Assembly: GCF_013378075.1 (NCBI RefSeq)
Contig: NZ_CP051131.1
Coordinates: 2,368,501 to 2,432,500, forward strand
Length of the DNA stretch: 64,000 bases
Reading direction: 5' to 3'
Origin: Parasphingopyxis algicola
GTDB lineage: Bacteria > Pseudomonadota > Alphaproteobacteria > Sphingomonadales > Sphingomonadaceae
In this document: piece by piece, positions 1-8,966 of the stretch
How the letters are laid out: every line of letters begins with the position of its first letter
Position numbering within the stretch: the stretch's first letter is position 1
Program-made: the position numbers and the translations under genes
The notes under the pieces: generated by a model
Told to the model about the DNA's origin: nothing
Seen by the model: the letters and a program-made list of their open reading frames with translations, nothing else
The model's database searches: none

Positions 1-162
1 CATGCGGCGCATTACCACGCGGCCGGGCTGGTCGACGATCCGGTCCGTACGCTCGAAATCGATGGACTCGGCCGCAACGATGCGGACGGTGGCGCGGGCC
101 TGCGCGATCGCACCGGATTCGGGCAGCACGGCGAGCAGCAGGAGGGCGGACGGGACAGCCAT
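1..162 (-). CDS. Secreted protein, N-terminal fragment, function unknown
   Basis: The reading frame starts at an ATG at 162 and runs off the left edge. The first ~22 residues (Met-Ala-Val-Pro, then a Leu-rich stretch ending Ile-Ala-Gln-Ala) look like a Sec signal peptide, and the frame then stays open to base 1. Only 54 residues are visible, so no family can be named. It lies beyond tRNA-Leu from the pilus locus, so co-transcription with the usher gene is possible but not shown. Confidence 0.45.
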   Translation of the reverse strand, partial: MAVPSALLLLAVLPESGAIAQARATVRIVAAESIDFERTDRIVDQPGRVVMRRM

Positions 163-368
163 GCGGCCGGGCTAGGCCGTTCGCCGCCAGCCCGGAAGGT
201 AAAGAAATGGTTAAACCGGCCGGAAAAGAGCGTTAACGCAGGTATTTGCGCGATAATTCGCATAGGCGCGGGGATTCGCATGCGTTCGCCCATTGCGCCC
301 GCCCGCGCCCTTTGCTAGAGGCTCGCGCCTGCCAGAGGCCGGTCCATGACCGGCGTTCAGGAAAATGT

Positions 369-455
369 GCGGTCGTGGCGGAACTGGTAGACGCGCAACG
401 TTGAGGTCGTTGTGGGCGAAAGCCCGTGGAAGTTCGAGTCTTCTCGACCGCACCA
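369..455 (+). tRNA. tRNA-Leu (anticodon GAG)
   Basis: An 87-nt class II tRNA. The 7-bp acceptor stem pairs 369-375 with 445-451, followed by discriminator A and an encoded CCA at 453-455. The anticodon loop TTGAGGT, closed by CAACG/CGTTG, gives anticodon GAG, which reads CUC and CUU Leu codons. A long variable arm (GTGGGCGAAAGCCCGT region) is typical of tRNA-Leu, and the T loop is TTCGAGT. It is followed closely by a hairpin terminator. Confidence 0.95.
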
Positions 456-487
456 TTTTCCAGATTCTCAGACATTCAGAGAACCGG

Positions 488-510
488 AAAGTCGCGCCGC
501 ACGACTTTTT
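488..510 (+). terminator. Intrinsic terminator after tRNA-Leu
   Basis: AAAGTCG at 488-494 pairs perfectly with CGACTTT at 502-508 around a 7-nt loop, and the T run extends to 510. It lies 33 bp after the CCA end of tRNA-Leu and also separates it from the convergent usher gene. Confidence 0.6.
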
Positions 511-554
511 GTCTGTCGGGAAATCGCCACAGGTTTCTCGTCAGACTCAACCCG

Positions 555-3233
555 TCACGGCGTTTCGGAGGACGATACCGCGTTCCCGCCAATGGCGACG
601 GTCCCGAGCCGGACGCTGTCATTCTCGTCGGTAACGAAAGCCCGGCGGCCGAGCGCCGCGATCGCGCCGAGCGCCTGCGCCGAAAGTTCGGCCATCCGCA
701 CCGAATATTGGCCGTAGGGGACGCTCTGGAAGACGAAAAAGCCGTCGAAATCGGTCCGCACGACCTGCACGACGCGGCCTTCGATATCGACCAGCTCGAG
801 ATCGACGCCTTCGAGCGCACCGCCGCCTGCGCGGACCAGCATGCCGTCAATCTCGCCGGCGCTGACCAGCGGCAGCTCCACGGCCGCCGCGGTTCCGGGC
901 CGCGGCGTGACCACGACGCCGGGGCCACGCGGCTGGACGAAGGGGTCGGCGAGCGAGGAGGTGTCGATGCCCACGAGGATCGGCCGGTACGGCGTCAGTC
1001 CGGTCACCACGGCGAGCCCGTTCTCGTCGGTCGGATCGTTGGCCGGCGCCCGGCCGGTCGTGATCTGTACCCCTTCTTCAAAGGGTTCGTTCGGCTGCCG
1101 CACGCCGTCATTGTTCAGATCGCGATAGACGCGCGCGACCGTCTGGCCACTGCTCGCGAGCTTGTCGGCGGTCATATGGACGCCGCCGCGCGGATCGGGG
1201 CCGATGCTGAAGGCGAGGTTGAGCCCGGCCGCTACCGATCCGTCGGTCGCCGTCTCGGCCGAGGCGGTCAGCGCGAACCGGTTGAAGCGCCGGACATAGC
1301 CGATGCTCGCCCGGGCGCGATCGAGCGTCGCCTGATAGCCGAGTTCGGAGCGCCAGGCGCTGTTTTCGCCGCCCCCCCAATCGGCGGTGAGCGACGCGCT
1401 TTCGAACCGGCTGCCGGGAGAAAGTCGCCAGCGCGCCTCGCCGCGCAGGCGGACGCGCCCGATCCGGCCATTGGCCAGGATGGCGGCATTGGTCTGGTCG
1501 GGCGGGTCGAGCCCGTCCGCCGTGCCCGCGCCCTGCCGCCGGTATCCGATCTCCCCGGTCAGCGCAAAACGGCGCATATTCGCAGAAATCCGCGCCGCGC
1601 CGTCGAGCTGGTCGGCGCCGTCCTCCCGCGTCTGATAGGTGGCTTGCACCCGGACCGGCATCACGACGCGGCCGAGATTGACGCTATGATCGACGGCCAG
1701 GCTGTGCCGGCCCGTCGTATCGATACCATAGCGTTCGGTGCGGAAATCGCGGGCGACCACCGATTCCGCGTTTATATAGGCGCGTCCGAACCGCCCGAGC
1801 AGCTGCGCGCGGGCCGCATAGCCGCCATTATCGGCCCAGGCGGCCGTCACTTCGACCAGCGCCGGCCCGATCGCCCGGCGGACCGAGCCCTCGACAACCG
1901 TCATGCGGTCATCCGCGATGACCATGTTGTTGAGCTGGAATGCCAGCGAAGTCCGGGGGTTGAGCCCCCTTTCGAGCCCCAAGCCCGCGCGCCAGTTGGC
2001 GTCGCGCGCCAGATCGCGATTATCGAGACTGACGAGATCACGATCATCCTGGCTGGCGCCCGCCCAATACCAGGTCTGGCGCGGCGGAATGCTGGCCGCA
2101 CCGACGTTGATGATCTCGGTTTCGCGGCGAATCTGGCCCTGGGGGCCGTACAGGACGACTTCAAACCGGTTGATGCCGTAGCGCAGCTCGACATCGACGA
2201 ACTCGTAGCGACCGTCGCCGCGATCGCGCGAAAAGGCCAGCAACTGGCCGTTGCGGTAGAGTTCGGCTTCCCAGCCTTCCGGCAGTTCGCCACGGAAGGT
2301 GCGCCGGTCGAAGCTGTCGGGCTGGTCGAGCGGGCGGTTGGTGACAATCCCGCCGCGCCCGGGCGTCGGCTGGGCGGCGATCGGCGAGGACTGGCTGGAG
2401 ACATCGCCGATCGCGAAATGGGTGGCGCCCAGCGGGCCCAGCAAATTCGCCTCGTTGGAGCTGCGAAACGCGCGCATGCGCAGCGATTGCGGCACCCCAC
2501 GATCATCCGAGGCAAGCCGCGCATCGACCGAGGCGGTCAGGATCTCGCCCACCGCGTAAATCTCGTAGCGCCGCTCGAACCCGCTGCTGCGGCGCTGGCG
2601 ATCGCGCAATCCGCCGAGCGAAACGACGATGTCGACGGAGGGCGTGCGCCACATGCGATAGGGAGTGTCGGCCTGGGGCAGCGCGGACAGGTCGAAATCG
2701 ACGCGCGGGCGCAGCGAGGCCGCCCGGGCGCGCCGCTCGAGCCCGCGTTCGACGGGCAAGGGCTGGTCGGAACGCAGCAGGAGCACCGCATTGCGCAGAT
2801 CGGCCTCCATCGTAACGCCGAGCCACGCGGCGAGCGTCTGGGTCGTCACGCACCAGCCTTCCGGCGTGTCGAAAATGGTGCCGTTCGGCAGATCTTCGGC
2901 GGATTCGCCGAACCGGACGCGATTCCGGTTGCGATCGATAACTATCTCGTTTTCTTCGGCAAAGGCCCATCCTTCGGCCCGGTTGGCCGCCTCGTCGATG
3001 GCGATCGGCAAATCGAGCGCCGCAATCGTATCGGCAAGATCGATGCAAACGCCTTGCGGAGTCTGATAGCCGCGCACGGCATCGCCGAGCCGATATTCGC
3101 CGAGCCGGACTTCGAGCAGCAGGGAATCGTCGGGATGGGCATCCCACGCGACCTGGGCCGAGGCGCTGGCGGCCGTGCACAGGGCGACGAGACTCGTCTG
3201 GATATGTTTCGCGCGATGTCCCCAGCGAAGCAT
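555..3233 (-). CDS. Usher-like outer membrane pilus assembly protein
   Basis: The 892-residue protein has a short N-terminal signal region ending near Ala-Ser-Ala-Gln. Small globular N-terminal modules are followed by a long beta-rich middle with alternating aromatic and charged strands, as expected of a beta-barrel. The C-terminal part holds carboxypeptidase-regulatory-like beta sandwiches with a Leu-Asn-Asn-Asp-Gly-Val-Arg-Gln-Pro-Asn-Glu type motif, as seen in ushers of non-classical chaperone-usher systems. The gene follows a periplasmic chaperone and DUF4402 subunit genes on the same strand, so it is inferred to secrete and assemble those subunits at the outer membrane. It differs enough from PapC/FimD that the usher call leans partly on context. 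Confidence 0.7.
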   Translation of the reverse strand: MLRWGHRAKHIQTSLVALCTAASASAQVAWDAHPDDSLLLEVRLGEYRLGDAVRGYQTPQGVCIDLADTIAALDLPIAIDEAANRAEGWAFAEENEIVIDRNRNRVRFGESAEDLPNGTIFDTPEGWCVTTQTLAAWLGVTMEADLRNAVLLLRSDQPLPVERGLERRARAASLRPRVDFDLSALPQADTPYRMWRTPSVDIVVSLGGLRDRQRRSSGFERRYEIYAVGEILTASVDARLASDDRGVPQSLRMRAFRSSNEANLLGPLGATHFAIGDVSSQSSPIAAQPTPGRGGIVTNRPLDQPDSFDRRTFRGELPEGWEAELYRNGQLLAFSRDRGDGRYEFVDVELRYGINRFEVVLYGPQGQIRRETEIINVGAASIPPRQTWYWAGASQDDRDLVSLDNRDLARDANWRAGLGLERGLNPRTSLAFQLNNMVIADDRMTVVEGSVRRAIGPALVEVTAAWADNGGYAARAQLLGRFGRAYINAESVVARDFRTERYGIDTTGRHSLAVDHSVNLGRVVMPVRVQATYQTREDGADQLDGAARISANMRRFALTGEIGYRRQGAGTADGLDPPDQTNAAILANGRIGRVRLRGEARWRLSPGSRFESASLTADWGGGENSAWRSELGYQATLDRARASIGYVRRFNRFALTASAETATDGSVAAGLNLAFSIGPDPRGGVHMTADKLASSGQTVARVYRDLNNDGVRQPNEPFEEGVQITTGRAPANDPTDENGLAVVTGLTPYRPILVGIDTSSLADPFVQPRGPGVVVTPRPGTAAAVELPLVSAGEIDGMLVRAGGGALEGVDLELVDIEGRVVQVVRTDFDGFFVFQSVPYGQYSVRMAELSAQALGAIAALGRRAFVTDENDSVRLGTVAIGGNAVSSSETP

Positions 3234-3260
3234 GACGCCCCGCTCCCCCCGGATGCCGCG

Positions 3261-4097
3261 CTAGCGCAGCACCGCTTCGGTTTCGGCGATCAGGCTCCCG
3301 CCTGCACCGTCGGGTTCGCGGTACTGGATGCGAACCGGACCGGCGAGACTGCCCTGAAACTCCTCGGACACGGGCAATATTACCGAACGGCTGCCGATTT
3401 CGGCATAGACCGCGACGCCGCGCGCCCGTGCCAGCGGCACATCGACGCCGGGCCGCGTCACGGTGACCTCGCCATAAACCGACCGATCACCGAGTCGGCT
3501 AAGGTCGAAACCGACGGCTTGGACGCCGTCTTCCTCTACAATCCGCGGATTGGCGATGGCCGCGGTCGCCGTCAGATTGCCGTGACGGACGATAATCGGG
3601 ATGGTCACGCCATAAACGGGGATCAGCCGGATCTGGAAACCCTCGCCAGCGCCCTCGGTCTCGGCGGCGACCGGACGTGGGCGTGGAATCGCACGGAACA
3701 GCATGTGGACGCGATATTCGCCGTCGGAAATACCCTCGGGCGCGCGGACACCGATGCGGATCGCCTGAGGCTGATTCGGCGGCAGGACGACGCGGCGCGG
3801 CGCATAGCGGATCATCCCGAGCGCCGATTCCTCGCTGTCATTCGGGATTTCCACCTCTTCCAGCCCGCCGTCAGCGGTCATCCGTCGCAGCTCGAGCGAA
3901 ATCCGGTAGGCAGCTTCTTCGCTGCCGATATTGTTGAGAATGACTTCGGTCCCGCGCGCGCCGTTGAGCACGACCCGAGTGGGCGCAATAAGCAGATCGT
4001 TGGCCTGGATAGGCGCGGGCGCGGCGATCAATGCGACAACAAGGGCTAGCGCCGCAGCTCCCGCTCGGACGCTGTTCGACAAATTTTCAAGGATCAT
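3261..4097 (-). CDS. Periplasmic pilus chaperone
   Basis: A 278-residue Sec-exported chaperone. The start at 4097 (Met-Ile-Leu-Glu) is preferred to an upstream ATG at 4130 because GGAGACC lies just upstream and a signal peptide follows directly, ending near Gln-Ala-Asn. The mature part has the PapD-type pattern: an early 'LLIAPTRVVL' strand, 'LPPNQPQAIRIGVR' and 'DGEYRVHMLF', which match the subunit-binding and hydrophobic-core strands of archaic pilus chaperones. It lies 27 bp before the usher gene and would hold DUF4402 subunits in the periplasm until usher docking. Confidence 0.82.
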   Translation of the reverse strand: MILENLSNSVRAGAAALALVVALIAAPAPIQANDLLIAPTRVVLNGARGTEVILNNIGSEEAAYRISLELRRMTADGGLEEVEIPNDSEESALGMIRYAPRRVVLPPNQPQAIRIGVRAPEGISDGEYRVHMLFRAIPRPRPVAAETEGAGEGFQIRLIPVYGVTIPIIVRHGNLTATAAIANPRIVEEDGVQAVGFDLSRLGDRSVYGEVTVTRPGVDVPLARARGVAVYAEIGSRSVILPVSEEFQGSLAGPVRIQYREPDGAGGSLIAETEAVLR

Positions 4098-4216
4098 GAA
4101 AGGTCTCCGTCTCGACTGTCCGGGAACCATTCGGCATCTTGAAATCCCCCCCGGAAATTCGAGGAGAATGTCGCAAAAACTGGTTACTTTTCCGTCAAGA
4201 ACCGCCGGTCGGGCCG

Positions 4217-4248
4217 AGAAAACCCGGCAGCACCTTAATGCTGCCGGG
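4217..4248 (-). terminator. Intrinsic terminator between major pilin and chaperone genes
   Basis: CCCGGCAGCA (4223-4232) pairs with TGCTGCCGGG (4239-4248). On the minus strand the stem is followed by TTTTC, which is AAAA at 4219-4222 on the + strand. It lies downstream of the DUF4402 subunit gene and before the chaperone gene, so it probably lets the subunit be made in excess of the assembly machinery. Confidence 0.75.
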
Positions 4249-4292
4249 CGCAGGTCGGCAAAAAGAGTCCGCGAACCGCGGAGCCCGTATGC

Positions 4293-4802
4293 CTATTGGT
4301 AATCGACGTTGACGGTAAACGAACCGCTGTAAACGCCAGCCGGCTGATTGACTCCGATCGTAAGGTCGCCGCCGACATAGAGCGCAACGGCCGAACCGGT
4401 CATCGCAAGGACATTGGACGACGCCGAGAGCGAAATCGGCATGGTGTTCGCGCCGTCGCTCAACTGCGTCAGGCTGCCGATACCGGTCACATCGACGTTC
4501 AGGCCATTGGCGCCGGTCACGTCGAAAGCCGCCGAGGAAACGCTGGTCGCACCAGCGCAGGTCAGGTTGGCAGCGCAGGTGCGCGTGCCGGCTGCATTGG
4601 CGGCAACGTTGACATTGCCCGAAGCGGTCGAATCCGGCACGATCGTGCCGAAGTTGAGATCGGCGGTCTTGGCGATCTGGACCTGCTGCAGGATCTCGGC
4701 CGTCGCATCGGCCGTCGCAGTCGCGGCGTTTGCAGCGCTTCCGACGATGCCAAGCGTAGCCGCCGCGGAACCAGCCGCGAAAACGGTGATTAACTTTTTC
4801 AT
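4293..4802 (-). CDS. DUF4402 major pilin-like subunit
   Basis: A 169-residue secreted protein with a clear signal peptide (Met-Lys-Lys-Leu, hydrophobic core, Ala-Asn-Ala cleavage near residue 26). It has the DUF4402 hallmarks: 'DLNFGTIVPD' near residue 50, a Cys pair (CAANLTC), 'AAFDVTG', and a C-terminal 'GVYSGSFTVNVDYQ' strand, the kind exchanged between subunits in chaperone-usher fibres. AAAGGA lies 8 bp before the ATG. A terminator directly downstream suggests a high-abundance monocistronic product. It is inferred to be the main structural subunit of the locus. Confidence 0.85.
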   Translation of the reverse strand: MKKLITVFAAGSAAATLGIVGSAANAATATADATAEILQQVQIAKTADLNFGTIVPDSTASGNVNVAANAAGTRTCAANLTCAGATSVSSAAFDVTGANGLNVDVTGIGSLTQLSDGANTMPISLSASSNVLAMTGSAVALYVGGDLTIGVNQPAGVYSGSFTVNVDYQ

Positions 4803-4948
4803 TGAATTTGTTCCTTTTCCACTTTCCGAATGTTGTTCGAACGGAACGTGTCCCCCGCACCATTCACCAGTGGTTCTGACGATCTATGTTTTAGATTTGA
4901 CCAACAGCCATGGTTAACGCCAGTTTAGGATGTCTCGACCGGGCGTGA

Positions 4949-5479
4949 TCATTCATACTCGGCGCTGACTCTTATTCTGCCCCGGAAACGGCCGAAATCC
5001 TCGCCGTCGACATCGATCCGGCCGCCAAAGGAAAACCGCAGCACGCCATCGCTTCCGATTCGTGGTTGGGCCGGCAGATCGCTGCGCATGTCGCGCAGTT
5101 CGACGCGCCGCCCGCCGGGCGCGCGCATCACGACTTGGTCGGGAAGGTCGATTCGCACCGCACGGCCGGGTTCGCCGCGAATCGTTACCGTACCGCGCAT
5201 TGCCACGCCGCCAAGATCGAGCAGACGGGTCAGCCGGCGCTGGCCGGTCAGCGGATCGATCTCCGCCGCGCCGCCCTGATAATCGATCAGCGCCATGCGA
5301 TCAAAATCGATGCCGGTGTCGATATCGATCTGGAGAGGCCGGGCCGGGCGGGCCCGGGCCACGATCGGCGCCTCATCGTCGCACAGACGGCAGGCGGCCT
5401 GCGCCGCAACCGCCGAGGGCGCCGCAAGGGGCAGCGTTCCGGCGAGCAGAACCGGCAAAAAGAGGTCCAGACGGGCCAT
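4949..5479 (-). CDS. DUF4402-like minor pilin or adhesin subunit
   Basis: The 176-residue product starts at 5479 (Met-Ala-Arg-Leu), where a signal peptide begins; a run AAAAAGGGGG directly abuts this ATG, so initiation is not certain and an ATG at 5548 is in frame. The mature part has a Cys-Arg-Leu-Cys pair, 'IDFDRMALIDYQGG' in the place of the DUF4402 'FG.I' strand, 'GRAVRIDLPD', and a C-terminal 'RGRIRVSAEYE' strand. It lies upstream of the major subunit on the same strand and is inferred to be a second subunit of the same fibre. Confidence 0.65.
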   Translation of the reverse strand: MARLDLFLPVLLAGTLPLAAPSAVAAQAACRLCDDEAPIVARARPARPLQIDIDTGIDFDRMALIDYQGGAAEIDPLTGQRRLTRLLDLGGVAMRGTVTIRGEPGRAVRIDLPDQVVMRAPGGRRVELRDMRSDLPAQPRIGSDGVLRFSFGGRIDVDGEDFGRFRGRIRVSAEYE

Positions 5480-5546
5480 CCCCCTTTTTCGCGCGCCACC
5501 AATCAATATATCGTTAACGATCAAACCCTGCCATGAGGGGTTCATC

Positions 5547-5606
5547 ATGTCCGTTGCGTCGATTACGAAAGCGTCCTGCTGTGCCGATTCCCACGCCCCA
5601 TATTAA
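5547..5606 (+). CDS. Possible 19-codon leader ORF overlapping the PKS start
   Basis: ATG at 5547 has the best ribosome-binding site in this stretch (GAGGGG at 5535-5540, 6-nt spacing) and opens a frame of 19 codons ending TAA at 5604-5606, in a different frame from the polyketide synthase. The ORF contains Cys-Cys and covers the GTG proposed as the synthase start. It could be a leader peptide coupling translation, or mark a frameshift in the sequence. Expression is unproven. Confidence 0.3.
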   Translation: MSVASITKASCCADSHAPY

Positions 5607-6651
5607 CGGCATCGGCGCTGCGACGCCCGATCACGACATTCACCACGCCTTTATCGGCTGGGCGGCCGAGCAACTGTCCGATCCGCGCGAACGCGGCGTT
5701 TTCGCCCGCATGGCCGAGCGCGCGGGGATCGACCATCGCTGGTCGGTGCTGCCGCGCGGCGCGGACGGCGGATCGCCGATCAATCCGGGCGGTTTCTACG
5801 CCAGGGGCATGCCGCCGACGTCGGCGCGTATGCAACTCTATGCAAACGCAGCGCCGCGGCTCGCGGTCCAGGCCGTCGCCAACCTGCCCGAGCCGCCCGA
5901 TCCCGCCGACGTCACCCATCTCGTCGTGGCGAGCTGCACGGGCTTTACCGCGCCCGGCCTCGACCAGCTGATCGCCCGCGAACTCGGCCTAGACGGGTCG
6001 ATCGAACGCACGCTGGTCGGTTTCATGGGCTGTTACGGCGCGGTTACGGCGCTGCGCAACGCCTATCACATTGTCCGTTCCGAGCCAGGGGCGCGCGTTC
6101 TCGTCATCAGCGCCGAACTGTCGACGCTCCACCTGCAGCCCGACGATACGCTCGAGCCGCTGCTGGCCATGCTGCTGTTCGGCGACGGCGCCGCGGCGGC
6201 GGTCGTCAGCGCCGAGCCCGAGGGCCTCGCCATGGACCGCCAGTTCGCCGCGACCTTGCCGGAATCCGAAGAGCTGATCCAGTGGCATGTCGGCGATACC
6301 GGCTTTGCCATGCATCTGTCGGGCGAAGTGCCCGGGCGGATCGGCGAGGCGCTGGCGAGCCCGGAATTCCGCTCTGCGGTCTGCAACGGCACCAGCCCGG
6401 ACGCCGTCGACAGCTGGGCCGTGCATGGCGGCGGACGCTCGATCCTCGATGCCGTCGAAAAGGGTCTCGGGATCGCGCCGGACGCGCTGGCGATCTCGCG
6501 CGCCATCCTGCGCGAGAAGGGCAATATGTCGTCGGCCACCTTGATGTTCGCGCTGGAGCGGGTCCTGCAGGGGCGGCCGGTCGAGCAAGGGGTCGCCATC
6601 GCCTTCGGGCCCGGCCTCGCCGCCGAGGGCTTCGGGTACCGGAGCGCCTGA
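5581..6651 (+). CDS. Type III polyketide synthase (chalcone/alkylresorcinol synthase family)
   Basis: A 356-residue thiolase-fold homodimeric synthase. The catalytic Cys lies in 'VASCTGFTAPG', the His in the 'FAMHLSGEVPGRI' region or nearby, and the C-terminal 'VHGGGRSILDAVEKGL' and 'GNMSSATLMFALE' segments carry the His and Asn of the Cys-His-Asn triad. GTG at 5581 is chosen because homology begins at 'HINGIGAATP'; an in-frame ATG at 5533 lacks a ribosome site. It would condense an acyl-CoA or acyl-ACP starter with malonyl-CoA. Its stop overlaps the methyltransferase start (ATGA), so the two are co-translated. The product is unknown; resorcinols or pyrones are the likeliest classes. Confidence 0.85.
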   Translation: MPIPTPHINGIGAATPDHDIHHAFIGWAAEQLSDPRERGVFARMAERAGIDHRWSVLPRGADGGSPINPGGFYARGMPPTSARMQLYANAAPRLAVQAVANLPEPPDPADVTHLVVASCTGFTAPGLDQLIARELGLDGSIERTLVGFMGCYGAVTALRNAYHIVRSEPGARVLVISAELSTLHLQPDDTLEPLLAMLLFGDGAAAAVVSAEPEGLAMDRQFAATLPESEELIQWHVGDTGFAMHLSGEVPGRIGEALASPEFRSAVCNGTSPDAVDSWAVHGGGRSILDAVEKGLGIAPDALAISRAILREKGNMSSATLMFALERVLQGRPVEQGVAIAFGPGLAAEGFGYRSA

Positions 6652-7343
6652 TGGCCCGCCTCGCCCAGCGCGCCATTGCCGAGGAGCAGATGGATGCGCC
6701 GGGCCTCCCGCCGGACATCTATGCTGCGGTGCTCGCCGATCTCGAAAAGGCGAACCGCTGGACCTTGTCCGCCCGGCCGACGCTCGGCTTTCTCGAGCGC
6801 GCCGCCGGAACCCTCGACAGCTTCAGCCTGCTCGATGTCGGTTATGGTGAGGGCGGGATGCTCCGCGCGATCGCGCGCTGGGCGGAGAAGCGCGGGATCG
6901 CGGCGCGGCTGATCGGCATCGATCTCAACCCGGAAAGCCGGGCGGCAGCCGAGACCCAGACGCCGGAAGACATGGGAATCGACTATCGCACCGGCGACTA
7001 TGCCGATTGCGAACCGGTCGATTTCGTCGTCTCCAACCTCGTCGCCCACCATATGACCCATGGCCAGCTGGTCATTTTTCTCCGCCATATGGAGGCGAAT
7101 GCGCGGCGCGGCTGGCTGATCAACGATCTCCACCGGCACCGGCTGTCCCATTTCAGCTATCCGCTGCTTGCCCGGCTGATGGGCTGGCACCGGATCGTGC
7201 GCGAGGACGGGCAGCTGTCGATCGCGCGCAGCTACCGGCCGCGCGAATGGCCGCCCATTCTTCAAGAGGCGGGAATCGCACCCGGCACGGCCGAGGTCGT
7301 CCGGCGTTTCCCGTTCCGGCTGTGCATCGAACGGCGGCGCTGA
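6651..7343 (+). CDS. Class I SAM-dependent methyltransferase of the PKS operon
   Basis: A 230-residue Rossmann-fold methyltransferase. Motif I is 'LLDVGYGEGGMLRAIA' near residue 63, with a SAM-binding acidic residue in 'LIGIDLNPESR', and 'VDFVVSNLVAHHM' fits motif post-I. It starts within the stop of the polyketide synthase (ATGA at 6651) and its 3' end overlaps the oxidoreductase, so all three form one operon. It is inferred to methylate the polyketide (O- or C-methylation cannot be told from the sequence). Confidence 0.8.
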   Translation: MARLAQRAIAEEQMDAPGLPPDIYAAVLADLEKANRWTLSARPTLGFLERAAGTLDSFSLLDVGYGEGGMLRAIARWAEKRGIAARLIGIDLNPESRAAAETQTPEDMGIDYRTGDYADCEPVDFVVSNLVAHHMTHGQLVIFLRHMEANARRGWLINDLHRHRLSHFSYPLLARLMGWHRIVREDGQLSIARSYRPREWPPILQEAGIAPGTAEVVRRFPFRLCIERRR

Positions 7344-8419
7344 TCGCAGGCGGCGGGCCGGCGGGCCTGACCGCCGCCATCGCCTTGGCGCGCGGCGGGG
7401 CCGAGCCGCTCGTCTTGGAACGCCATGCCGAAACGCCCGATCTGCTCTGCGGCGGGTTCTTGAGCTGGCAAACGCTGGAGACGCTGAAGCGGATCGGGCT
7501 CGAATCCGGCCGGCTGGGCGGGCATGCGATCGACCGGGTCGGGATCTTTGTCGGGGACCGGTCGCGCATCGCGCGGCTGCCGAGGCCCGGCATGGGACTC
7601 TCGCGGCGGCGCCTGGATACGCTGCTGCGCGAGGAAGCCGAGGCGGCGGGCGCCGAGATCCGGCGCGGGGTGGCGCTGAGCCGAGCGGACGGCCCGGGCG
7701 ATATCCGGCTGGGAGATGGCGGCGCGATTTCGGCAGACGCGCTGTTTCTCGCAACCGGGAAATATGAGCTGCGCGGACTCAAGCGTCCGGTCGAGCGGGA
7801 GGACGGGGACGCGTGGATGGGCCTGCGCTGGCGGATTCCGGCATCGGCGAAACTGCGCAAGACGATCGCCGGCGCGATCGAACTGCATCTGTTCGGCCAT
7901 GGCTATGCGGGACTGTTGCTGCAGGAGGATGGCAGCGCGAATCTCTGCATGGCCGTGCGCCGCTCGCGGCTGCGCGACGCCGGCGGCGATCCGATGGATC
8001 TGCTGGACCGGCTGGCTCTGGAAACGCCCAGTCTCGGCGAGCGGCTCGCCGGCGAAACCTTGCCCGGCAGCGCCGATGCGGTGAGCCGCGTCCCCTATGG
8101 CTGGCGGATGCGGGACGGGCGGCACGGGCTGTTCCGGATCGGCGACCAGGGCGCGGTGATCCCCTCGCTCGCCGGCGAAGGGATCGGCATCGCGTTGGCG
8201 AGCGGCGAGGCAGCCGCCCAGGCCTATTTGCGCGGCGGCCCCGCCGCAGCCGTCGATTTCCAGCGGAATTTCGCCCGCGCGGCGCGCCGCCCGATCGCCG
8301 TCGCGAGCGCGCTCAAGAAGCTGGCCGATCACCCGCGCCTCGCCCGCCATGCCATCGGCCTCGCCGCTATGCCCGGCCTGGTCGGTCTTCTCGGCGAGGC
8401 GACGCGCATCCGCGCTTGA
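7322..8419 (+). CDS. FAD-dependent oxidoreductase/hydroxylase of the PKS operon
   Basis: A 365-residue flavoprotein of the geranylgeranyl-reductase / aromatic hydroxylase type. The FAD dinucleotide motif [10 protein letters not shown] follows the start at once, and a second FAD motif '[21 protein letters not shown]' lies near residue 275. GTG at 7322 is the only sensible start: it lies inside the end of the methyltransferase gene and puts the Rossmann motif at residue 9. It probably oxidises the methylated polyketide ring, by analogy with the SrsA-SrsB-SrsC phenolic lipid pathway of Streptomyces griseus. That analogy is functional; the methyltransferase there is of another family. Confidence 0.78.
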   Translation: MHRTAALIAGGGPAGLTAAIALARGGAEPLVLERHAETPDLLCGGFLSWQTLETLKRIGLESGRLGGHAIDRVGIFVGDRSRIARLPRPGMGLSRRRLDTLLREEAEAAGAEIRRGVALSRADGPGDIRLGDGGAISADALFLATGKYELRGLKRPVEREDGDAWMGLRWRIPASAKLRKTIAGAIELHLFGHGYAGLLLQEDGSANLCMAVRRSRLRDAGGDPMDLLDRLALETPSLGERLAGETLPGSADAVSRVPYGWRMRDGRHGLFRIGDQGAVIPSLAGEGIGIALASGEAAAQAYLRGGPAAAVDFQRNFARAARRPIAVASALKKLADHPRLARHAIGLAAMPGLVGLLGEATRIRA

Positions 8420-8451
8420 TCGCCTGCGGCCCGCCGCCCATATTCGCAGTC

Positions 8452-8853
8452 ATGGAAAAACTGGACCTCACCGAAGCCGAATGGCGCGAACGCCTGACCC
8501 CCGAACGCTACCATGTGTTGCGCGAAGCCGGCACCGAACCCGCCTTTGCCGGCGATCTCTACAACAACCATGAGGCGGGCGATTATCTTTGCGCGGGCTG
8601 CGGCCTCACACTGTTCGAGAGCAAGACCAAATATGACAGCGGATCGGGCTGGCCGAGCTTCACCCAGCCGGCCAGCGAAGATGCGGTGACCGACCATCAG
8701 GACACCAGCCACGGCATGGTCCGCACCGAATCGCGCTGCGCGCGCTGCGGCGGCCATCTCGGCCATGTTTTTCCGGACGGTCCGCCGCCGACCGGTCTAC
8801 GCTATTGTATCAACAGCCTCGCCCTCGAATTCGAACCCGCTGGCGAGAGGTAG
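8452..8853 (+). CDS. msrB: Peptide-methionine (R)-S-oxide reductase MsrB
   Basis: The 133-residue product has the full MsrB signature. Zinc ligands come as CAGC and CARCGGH, the substrate motif is '[10 protein letters not shown]', and the catalytic Cys is in '[10 protein letters not shown]'. It reduces the R-epimer of methionine sulfoxide in oxidised proteins, using thioredoxin. It has no export signal, so it acts in the cytoplasm. It is separate from the PKS operon by 32 bp and may be read through from it. Confidence 0.95.
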   Translation: MEKLDLTEAEWRERLTPERYHVLREAGTEPAFAGDLYNNHEAGDYLCAGCGLTLFESKTKYDSGSGWPSFTQPASEDAVTDHQDTSHGMVRTESRCARCGGHLGHVFPDGPPPTGLRYCINSLALEFEPAGER

Positions 8854-8966
8854 TTCGGCCCGTCGCGAGACCGGCCCATGCTGCGGAATTGCTGTGATTC
8901 AGCCCACATTCAGTCATATTAGGCGCTTGTGACCGGCTGGGTAGGCGCATAGGGCAGACAATCAAT

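Noticed and set aside
426-4049. A 1207-codon open frame on the + strand opposite the usher and chaperone genes
   Set aside because: It is the antisense of two well-supported genes; long antisense frames are common in GC-rich coding DNA. It has no ribosome site and no recognisable domain.
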